Source: UBA6623 sp965226435
Lineage (GTDB): Bacteria > Acidobacteriota > Terriglobia > Bryobacterales > UBA6623
Assembly (NCBI GenBank): GCA_965226435.1
Contig: CBDDCY010000013.1
Span: 1,116,001-1,180,000, forward strand
Direction of reading: 5' to 3'
DNA: 64,000 bases
The notes beneath the pieces are model-generated. The model saw only the letters and a program-made list of their open reading frames with translations. It was not told the origin of the DNA and ran no database searches. Shown piece after piece: positions 58,170 through 64,000 of the stretch. Both the position numbers and the translations under genes were made by a program. Numbering within the stretch: the first letter of the stretch is position 1; every line of letters begins with the position of its first letter.

Positions 58170-59219
58170 TCAGCCGTAGCGCTCCGCCCACCCTTGGGAG
58201 ACTCTTTCCCCGAGGGCGAGAACCGCCGCCATTTCTTCCTCCGACAGCGGCTCGGTCTCGATGGCGATTCGGATGTTCGTCTGAATCTCCTCGGTATCAA
58301 ACACGCCGATCACCATGCCGGTCACGCCGTCGAGACTCTTGGCGAAGCGCTGCGCATCGCGGAGCGCGTTCTTATCGAGTTGCACTTCCATCTGCGAGGG
58401 GTGGCGAACCGGGTCGTTGTAAAAATGGAAACCGCCGGTCGGCCCGGCTTCCAAACCTCCGTAGACTTTCATCGCCATCACGCCAACGTTCTGCTTTCTA
58501 GCCAACGGCAGCACCACTTCGTCGAACGAATAGGTATGGTGATCGACAAAGTTCATCAGACACATCAGGACGTCTATCTCTTCGTTTTCCAAGACCCTGA
58601 CGAAATTGGACGGGTTGTTGTGTCCGGTAATGCCGCAAAATCGGGCTCGCCCGACCTTCTTCTGCTCCATGATGTACGGCCAAACCCCGTCTTTCGAAAG
58701 CGCGACGTCCAGGTTTCGCTGCCCCGCGCTATGCATGTGCAGGACGTCGACGTAGTCGGTGCCCAGCCGCTGTAGCGACCTTTCAAACTGCTGTTGGGCT
58801 TCTTCTCGGGTATCGGTCGAGAGTTTGGTCGCCACGAAGACTTCATCGCGACGGCCGCGCATCGCTTCCCCTACCGCTTCTTCGGCCCGGCGGTACCCGG
58901 CTGCCGTGTCGAGATAATGGATCCCGTGATCGACCGCCGCCGTGAAAGTTCGGGCCATGTGGTCGTAATCGTAATCCGGCCCCTTAAACAGCCCCAGCTT
59001 GGATGTGCCAAGACCCAGGATGGGGATTGTGACGCCTGTTTTCCCAAGCACGGCCCTGGGCAGACTGCCGGTTGAGCCTCCTTCGTCCGGCCCGCGGCCA
59101 TCCGCGCCCGCCGGCGAAGAGCCCGTGTCACTGCAGCCCGGCAGAAGTCCCAGCGCCGCGGCCGCGGACAAGAGCCCGCCCTTCAGGACGGTCCTTCTTT
59201 GAAAACCCTTTTCCTTCAT
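58170..59219 (-). CDS. Aldo/keto reductase, Tat-exported lipoprotein
   Basis: 349 residues. Twin-arginine start (FQRRTVLKGG) with LLPGC lipobox (Cys29), a Gly/Asp linker, then an AKR barrel with the catalytic tetrad Asp104 (YLDTAAG), Tyr109, Lys132 (ATKLS) and His163 (LHMHS). AKRs use NADPH, and Tat export would carry the folded, cofactor-bound enzyme. Such exported AKRs are common in Planctomycetes and Acidobacteriota; substrate unknown. Confidence 0.9.
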   Translation of the reverse strand: MKEKGFQRRTVLKGGLLSAAAALGLLPGCSDTGSSPAGADGRGPDEGGSTGSLPRAVLGKTGVTIPILGLGTSKLGLFKGPDYDYDHMARTFTAAVDHGIHYLDTAAGYRRAEEAVGEAMRGRRDEVFVATKLSTDTREEAQQQFERSLQRLGTDYVDVLHMHSAGQRNLDVALSKDGVWPYIMEQKKVGRARFCGITGHNNPSNFVRVLENEEIDVLMCLMNFVDHHTYSFDEVVLPLARKQNVGVMAMKVYGGLEAGPTGGFHFYNDPVRHPSQMEVQLDKNALRDAQRFAKSLDGVTGMVIGVFDTEEIQTNIRIAIETEPLSEEEMAAVLALGERVSQGWAERYG

Positions 59220-59517
59220 GACTCTCCCTCCTCCCTGGGTTGGCCGGCGATCTCCCGTTCGTTGTGACGCCCTAAGGCGGCTACTTCACGAATGAGGTTA
59301 AATGGATGCCGCCGAAGAAGCCCAAGCTCTCCGAGTCGAAATCCCGCAACATCGCGCAACTCTCGACGGCGGACCCGATTGCCTTCCCCCAAAACCTTAT
59401 CAAGTTCGACCGAGGTTTTCACAACCGATTCGCGAAACGGTAAAATTGGACCTTCGTAGTCAGCCGACCCATTTTCCAATAGCCTGGAAGCTCGGTGGGG
59501 TACATATTCGAGGGCAC

Positions 59518-60354
59518 ATGAGGATGACACACGGAAAATGGAGAAAGACAAAGCGCTCGGCGAGAATGCTCGCGGCCGCGTTAGTGATGGGCCTGACGCT
59601 TGTGGCGGGGCCGGCCGCCGCTCAAAGTGACGCCGCGCCGCGCCTGTGGGACGGCCGACCGGACCTGAACGGCATCTGGCAGGCGATCGGTACGGCGCAT
59701 TGGGACCTGGAAGATCACCCCTCCGGGCCGGGGCATCCCGACCTCGGCGCCCTCGGCGCGATTCCTCCCGGGCAAGGCGTCGTCGTCGGAGGCGAGATCC
59801 CCTATAAGGATGCAGCCCGCGAACAGAAGCGGAAAAACTTCGAAAAGCGGATGACGGACGACCCGGAAGCACGGTGCTTCTTGCCCGGCGTGCCGCGCGC
59901 CGCCTATCTCCCCTACCCTTTTCAGATCATCCAAGGCGACAAGAAAATCATGATCGTTTACGGCTTCGCCGAAGCGAATCGGACTATCCATATGGACAAG
60001 CAAAACCCCGAGCCGCCGCCGCTCGACAGTTGGATGGGGCGGTCGCACGGAAGGTGGGAAGCAGAGACGCTCGTCGTCGACGTCGAGGGCTTTAACGGGC
60101 AGGCCTGGTTCGACCGGGCGGGCAATTTCGCAAGCTCGGCGCTCACCGTCGAGGAGCGATATACTCCGATGGGGCGCGACGCGATGATGTACGAGGCGAC
60201 CATCGAGGACCCGGCGATATTTACGCGGCCGTGGAAGATCCGGATGCCCCTTTACAGGCGCCTCGAAGAAAACGCCCGCGTGCTGGAATTCAAATGCGTC
60301 GAGTACGCCGAAGACCTCGTGTACGGGCATCTGCGAAGGGAACCGACCCGCTGA
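59518..60354 (+). CDS. Secreted PDxxGxW-type protein of unknown function
   Basis: 278 residues from ATG 59518 (GAGGG just upstream). Signal peptide ending AGPAAAQ, then RPDLNGIWQ, PYPFQIIQGD, GRSHGRWEAETLVVDVEGF, LTVEERYTPMG and DPAIFTRPWKIRMPL. The family is frequent in Acidobacteriota and marine bacteria, often next to DUF6152 genes, as here. Beta-rich; no catalytic role known. 25 bases before the next gene. Confidence 0.85.
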   Translation: MRMTHGKWRKTKRSARMLAAALVMGLTLVAGPAAAQSDAAPRLWDGRPDLNGIWQAIGTAHWDLEDHPSGPGHPDLGALGAIPPGQGVVVGGEIPYKDAAREQKRKNFEKRMTDDPEARCFLPGVPRAAYLPYPFQIIQGDKKIMIVYGFAEANRTIHMDKQNPEPPPLDSWMGRSHGRWEAETLVVDVEGFNGQAWFDRAGNFASSALTVEERYTPMGRDAMMYEATIEDPAIFTRPWKIRMPLYRRLEENARVLEFKCVEYAEDLVYGHLRREPTR

Positions 60355-60379
60355 TTCGGCTCTGGGAAGGAGCGGCCTC

Positions 60380-62128
60380 GTGATCACGCCAAAAAAAATC
60401 GCGCCAATGCTCGTCGCCGTCGGCATGGCCCTTGCGGGGCCGAGCAGGGCTCCCGCGGCCGACTACCACCACGTACAAATTACGGCCGCGAGTCCGCTGG
60501 AGGGCGTGGCTTGGTACGCCCGCTATTTGGACTGCGAACCCATCGCGAAACGCACCGACGCCGCCGATTGTGACGGCGTTGAACTCATCTTCGTTTCACA
60601 GCCGACGATGGGAAGCACGCAGGGAACCGGCGTCGACCATATTAGCTTTTCGTACGCCGATCTGACCGCGAAAATGGTGGCACTCGAAGCGGTTGGGGTG
60701 GGCGGCTACGGAGTGCGGCTGCAGCGGTTCGACGACGGGGCGACGTTGCGCGAGGAGCCGGGGTTGTTCAAACACGGCTTCATCTTCGACCCCTGGGGCA
60801 CGCGGATCGAGTTGGTGGAAGACGGCGAGCGCACGGGATTTCACCATGTCCATTTGAGCGCGGTGGACCCCGAGGCTACATTGACGTGGTATCGCGAGGC
60901 ATTTGGCGGCAAACCCGCCCAACTGAAGGGGCGCGTCGCCGGGCTGCTTTTCGGCGACACTTGGTTGCTGGCCTCACGACACTCGGAAGGCGTACCGGCG
61001 GCGACCGAAGGACGAGCTGTTGGTCACATCGGATTCGTCGTGTCGAGCATGGACCGAGCAGCGCCCCGAATGAGGAAACGCGGCGTCGAGTTCGCCGCGG
61101 AACCTGGGGTACCGGAGAATGCGCGGTCGTCGGCCAAGCGCGCCTTCCTCCGCGGGCCCGACAATGTCACGGTCGCGGTCGTCGAAAAAGGATTCGCCGG
61201 AGTCGAGGTCACAATGCAAACAGCGGCGGGAGATGAACCGAGCGAGCCTTACACGACACCTCGAACACCGTGGGGTGAGCCGGACTTTCAGGGTGTCTGG
61301 ACCGGCAACGCCGCGCACGGTATCCCGCTCGAGCGTCCGGACGACCTGGCGGATATCGAAGAATTGTCGCCCGAGCAAGCCGCCGCGCGCCGCGAGCGCG
61401 GTACGCTCGGCAGCATCTGGGGTTACGAGCGAGAATGGCGCGACACCACTCTCGGCTACGACAAGATGGTTCCGTCGACGCAAGTGGCGATGATCGTCGA
61501 CCCGCCCGACGGCCGACTGCCCGAAATGACGGCCGTGGGCAAGCAAAGGGCGGAAGAAGCCCGCCTGGCGCGACAGCAAAGGAAAAGTGTTCCTCCAGGG
61601 GGGCCCGAGGACCTGAGTACGTGGGAGCGATGCATCACACGTGGGATGCCGGGCCTGATGATGCCGATGATCTACAACAACGGCCTACAAATCGTGCAGG
61701 GGCCCGGCCACGTGGCCATCCAGAAAGAGATGATTCACGAGACGCGCGCCATCCCGACGAAACCGCGCGATAGGGTCGGCGCCAAGCTGACGTCGTGGCT
61801 GGGTGATCCACAAGGCCGTTGGGAAGGCGACACGCTGGTCGTCGAGACGAAACGCTTCAACGACAAGAATTCGTTCCGCGGATCAACCGCCGGCTTGACC
61901 CTGACCGAGCGTTTCAGGAGAGTCGGCCCGACGAAGTTGGCGTACGAGTTCACGGTCGATGATCCCACGATATGGACTCGGCCCTGGACGGCTGTCTTCA
62001 CCTTTGACTTGGACGACGATCAGTACGAGCTGGTCGAGTATGCCTGCCATGAGGGCAACTACGGCATGTTCAACATGCTGAGCGCCGCGCGGACGAGAGA
62101 CAAACAGGCGGCGGAAGCCGGTCGATAG
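60380..62128 (+). CDS. Fusion: two VOC (glyoxalase-like) domains plus a PDxxGxW domain
   Basis: 582 residues, GTG 60380 behind GGAAGGAG. Signal peptide (VAVGMALAGPSRAPAA), VOC domain 1 (29-148: YHHVQITAASPLEGVAWYARYL, HGFIFDPWGTRIELVED), VOC domain 2 (153-270: FHHVHLSAVDPEATLTWYREAFGG, GHIGFVVSS), then a C-terminal domain like the preceding gene product (GEPDFQGVW at 299-307, LGDPQGRWEGDTLVVETKRF, DDPTIWTRPW). VOC proteins are metal-dependent isomerases, lyases or dioxygenases; the His/Glu set is partly visible. An exported VOC fused to this domain is unusual. Confidence 0.88.
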   Translation: MITPKKIAPMLVAVGMALAGPSRAPAADYHHVQITAASPLEGVAWYARYLDCEPIAKRTDAADCDGVELIFVSQPTMGSTQGTGVDHISFSYADLTAKMVALEAVGVGGYGVRLQRFDDGATLREEPGLFKHGFIFDPWGTRIELVEDGERTGFHHVHLSAVDPEATLTWYREAFGGKPAQLKGRVAGLLFGDTWLLASRHSEGVPAATEGRAVGHIGFVVSSMDRAAPRMRKRGVEFAAEPGVPENARSSAKRAFLRGPDNVTVAVVEKGFAGVEVTMQTAAGDEPSEPYTTPRTPWGEPDFQGVWTGNAAHGIPLERPDDLADIEELSPEQAAARRERGTLGSIWGYEREWRDTTLGYDKMVPSTQVAMIVDPPDGRLPEMTAVGKQRAEEARLARQQRKSVPPGGPEDLSTWERCITRGMPGLMMPMIYNNGLQIVQGPGHVAIQKEMIHETRAIPTKPRDRVGAKLTSWLGDPQGRWEGDTLVVETKRFNDKNSFRGSTAGLTLTERFRRVGPTKLAYEFTVDDPTIWTRPWTAVFTFDLDDDQYELVEYACHEGNYGMFNMLSAARTRDKQAAEAGR

Positions 62129-62141
62129 AGAGGTGTATTTC

Positions 62142-62570
62142 ATGCGGAGGACGGTAGCATTCACATGCATCGGGGTTGGTCTGGGCATCTTCACCGCCTT
62201 GGCGCCGGTCCTGGCGCATCATGCTTTCTCGTCCGAGTTCGATGCTAAAAAACCGGTCAGGCTGCGCGGCAATATCACCAAGATGGAGTGGGTCAACCCC
62301 CATGCTTGGATGCACATCGAAGTCAAGAATGACGCCGGCGTGTCCGAGAACTGGATGATCGAGGCGGGCCCTCCCGGCGCGCTCGTGCGGCGCGGCTGGC
62401 GCAAGGACTCCGTCAAGCCCGGCGTCGAGGTCCTGATCGAGGGCTACCGGGCGATCGACGGCAGCAACAAAGCCAACGGCCGCGACGTTACCCTACCCGA
62501 CGGCACGAGGCTCTTTGCCGGGTCGTCGGGAACCGGTGCCCCCTACGACCGGCGTTCGTCGAAAAAGTAG
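62142..62570 (+). CDS. DUF6152 family secreted protein
   Basis: 142 residues from ATG 62142 (AGAGAGG 8 bases before). Signal peptide (IGVGLGIFTALAPVLA), then HHAFSSEFDAKKPVRLRGNI, VNPHAWMHIEV and KPGVEVLIEGYRA, the DUF6152 signature; an OB-like beta barrel is likely. 13 bases after the fusion gene, so 59518-62570 is probably one operon of three exported proteins. Function unknown. Confidence 0.88.
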   Translation: MRRTVAFTCIGVGLGIFTALAPVLAHHAFSSEFDAKKPVRLRGNITKMEWVNPHAWMHIEVKNDAGVSENWMIEAGPPGALVRRGWRKDSVKPGVEVLIEGYRAIDGSNKANGRDVTLPDGTRLFAGSSGTGAPYDRRSSKK

Positions 62571-62836
62571 AAGACAAGCACCGTGTTCGTCGTAGTGCCA
62601 CGACCGCATCGCGTGGCGATGCGGCTCTGGTTGGCAGTGGTTTCCTCCGCAATGGCGGATCGAAGCCTTCGCGAGCAGCTACAACCGCGAAGTGGTAGTG
62701 GGAATATAGCCTGGGGTGGAGCCAAGGGCGGAACCCCAGGTTCGGCACTCAACTAGATCGAGCCCTGAAGGGGCGACAGGAAGAACCGCCCCTCAACCCC
62801 AATCGAGATATTGTCAAATGTTGTGGATGGGCGAGG
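62571..62836. other. Gene-free stretch with a structured repeat before the IS256 element
   Basis: 266 bases. GGGAATATAGCCTGGGGTGG and AGCCCTGAAGGGGCGACAGG belong to a short repeat type seen in many environmental genomes, with small hairpins (CCTGGGG/CCCCAGG, CCCTGAAGGGG). The IS256 end is probably near 62811 (ATTGTCAAATGTTGTGG), not proven. Confidence 0.5.
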
Positions 62837-64000
62837 TCAGGCGGCGTTTTCCTGAACCATCAATCCATCCTTGAAAACCTTTCCCTCTAAGACATGAACA
62901 ATCACTTCCGAACCGTTCAGGCGTCGCCAGTGGCGCTCGGCTTGGCGGGCCAGCATGAAGACCATCGTTAACGACGCTTCGCGGCTGCCACAACCCTTCG
63001 TTCGTCGCTGCCGCAAACGGACCGTCGCAAAGGTGGACTCGATCGGGTTCGTCGTCCGCAAGTGCCCCCAGTGCTCGGCCGGAAAGTCGTAGAAAGCCAG
63101 CAGCACTTGGCGGTCTTTTTCCAGGCACTCGACCGCTTTGGGAAACTTCTTCTCGTATAGGTTCTTGAAACGGTCCAGAGCGGCCTCCGCCGTCTGCCGA
63201 CTCTCGGCAAGATAGATGTCGCGCAGCGCCTGCTTGGCTTTGCCCTGCATGCTCTGCGGCAGCTTATTGAGCACGTTGGCCGTCTTGTGGAGCCAGCAGC
63301 GTTGCTCACCGGTCGCCGGATAGACTTTCCGCAGTGCCGCCCAAAACCCCATCGCTCCGTCGCCCACCGCCAACTTCGGCGGCAGCTCGAGCCCCTGCCG
63401 TTTCAAGTCCTCCAGCAACTCCTGCCACGACAGTTCGCTTTCGCGAAAGCCGTCGTGCACCGCCAGCAGTTGCTTGCGACCGTCTTCGAGTGCTCCCATC
63501 ACAACCAGCAAACACTGCCGTTCATCGTCCAGACGAACATTCGAGTAGATGCCATCGGCCCAAATGTAAACAAACCGCTGGCCGCTGAGGTCACGCTTTG
63601 ACCAAGCCTCGTACTCGCGGCGCCAGACGTCTTTGAGACGCACCACCGTCGTCGCCGACAGGCCCGGAGCGTCGGGCCCCAGCAAGGCCTCCAGCGCTTC
63701 GCTGAAATCGCCCGTCGAGATCCCTTTCAGGTACAACCAGGGGATCAACTCCTCCACACTCTTCGTGCGCCGCAGATACGGCGGCAGGATCTGGGAAGTG
63801 AAACGAAAGCGCCGGCCCTGCTCATCGACTCGGCGATCGTCGACCCGCGGCGCCTGGATCTTCAGCTGACCCACGCCGCTGACGATGGTGCGCTCGCGGG
63901 CGTGACCGTTGCGCACCACCAGCCGCCGGCCGTCCTGGTCGACTTCGTGCTGATGCGTTTCGATGTAGGCGGTCACTTCGGCTTCCACGGCCTTGACGAG
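62837..64000 (-). CDS. IS256-family transposase, N-terminus off the window
   Basis: 388 codons in view; the frame stays open to the window edge (LVKAVEAEVTAY), so any internal start is artificial. Mutator-type DDE acids: Asp in WADGIYSNVR, Asp in AVGDGAMGFW, Glu in NPIESTFATVR; the CWLHKTANVL motif is typical of IS256. The stop is at 62837, close to the presumed right end of the element. Confidence 0.92.
   Translation of the reverse strand, partial: LVKAVEAEVTAYIETHQHEVDQDGRRLVVRNGHARERTIVSGVGQLKIQAPRVDDRRVDEQGRRFRFTSQILPPYLRRTKSVEELIPWLYLKGISTGDFSEALEALLGPDAPGLSATTVVRLKDVWRREYEAWSKRDLSGQRFVYIWADGIYSNVRLDDERQCLLVVMGALEDGRKQLLAVHDGFRESELSWQELLEDLKRQGLELPPKLAVGDGAMGFWAALRKVYPATGEQRCWLHKTANVLNKLPQSMQGKAKQALRDIYLAESRQTAEAALDRFKNLYEKKFPKAVECLEKDRQVLLAFYDFPAEHWGHLRTTNPIESTFATVRLRQRRTKGCGSREASLTMVFMLARQAERHWRRLNGSEVIVHVLEGKVFKDGLMVQENAA

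Overview
The window looks like the chromosome of a member of the Acidobacteriota, most likely a Bryobacterales/Solibacter-type organism. The clearest pointer is a large secreted protein (about 12.5-15 kb) ending in the TIGR03437 domain, which is known mainly from that group. Supporting signs are two DUF1501 proteins, one next to a DUF1549/DUF1553 (PSD1) cytochrome, the CRTAC1/TPR cluster, the DUF6152 cluster and high GC throughout. No rRNA, tRNA, CRISPR array or phage was seen.

Layout. 1-1.3 kb: gamma-glutamyltransferase, cut by the window edge. 1.7-4.9 kb: MoxR, DUF58 and a BatD-like lipoprotein, a remnant of an aerotolerance-type operon cut by an IS (4.84-6.39 kb). 6.5-12.3 kb: rho, a class A PBP and proS. 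12.5-15.9 kb: the TIGR03437 protein, apparently split by a frameshift. 16-24.3 kb: an oligogalacturonate-lyase-like propeller, recJ, an unknown NALKHGL-type protein, a DUF1501 protein and the primary sigma factor. 24.8-29.5 kb: an HtrA-like protease overlapping coaE, an NTF2-like protein, a formylglycine-generating-enzyme-like lipoprotein and a KdgD-like aldolase. 30.1-33.6 kb: cpaF-tadB-tadC without the rest of a Tad locus. 34.4-39.1 kb: a PQQ dehydrogenase, a HupE/UreJ protein and an NHL-repeat protein. 39.2-43.5 kb: a polyamine-type ABC importer, probably acquired, with a frameshifted ATPase and direct repeats on both sides. 44.1-47.4 kb: an IS630 and an ISNCY element, the latter truncating a secreted protein gene. 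47.5-53.5 kb: a secreted protein, two TPR proteins and a CRTAC1 (ASPIC/UnbV) protein. 53.7-58.1 kb: DUF1501 plus PSD1 cytochrome. 58.2-62.6 kb: aldo/keto reductase, two PDxxGxW-type proteins (one fused to VOC domains) and DUF6152. 62.8-64 kb: an IS256 transposase, cut by the window edge.

The most unusual content is the non-coding DNA. A family of roughly 160-bp modules is bounded by TTAG/CTAG and sits on or beside gene 3' ends, several times supplying the stop codon. In one place three modules lie head to tail sharing their TTAG joints, each with a different centre. Other palindromic mini-elements nest inside some modules, and one palindrome family lies inside two unrelated IS elements. There are also a MITE-like element inside the tad operon, hairpins with changing stems and similar purine-rich loops (one read through as protein), and a 41-bp repeat present as a perfect inverted pair. 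No transposase or recombinase that obviously mobilises these modules lies in the window.
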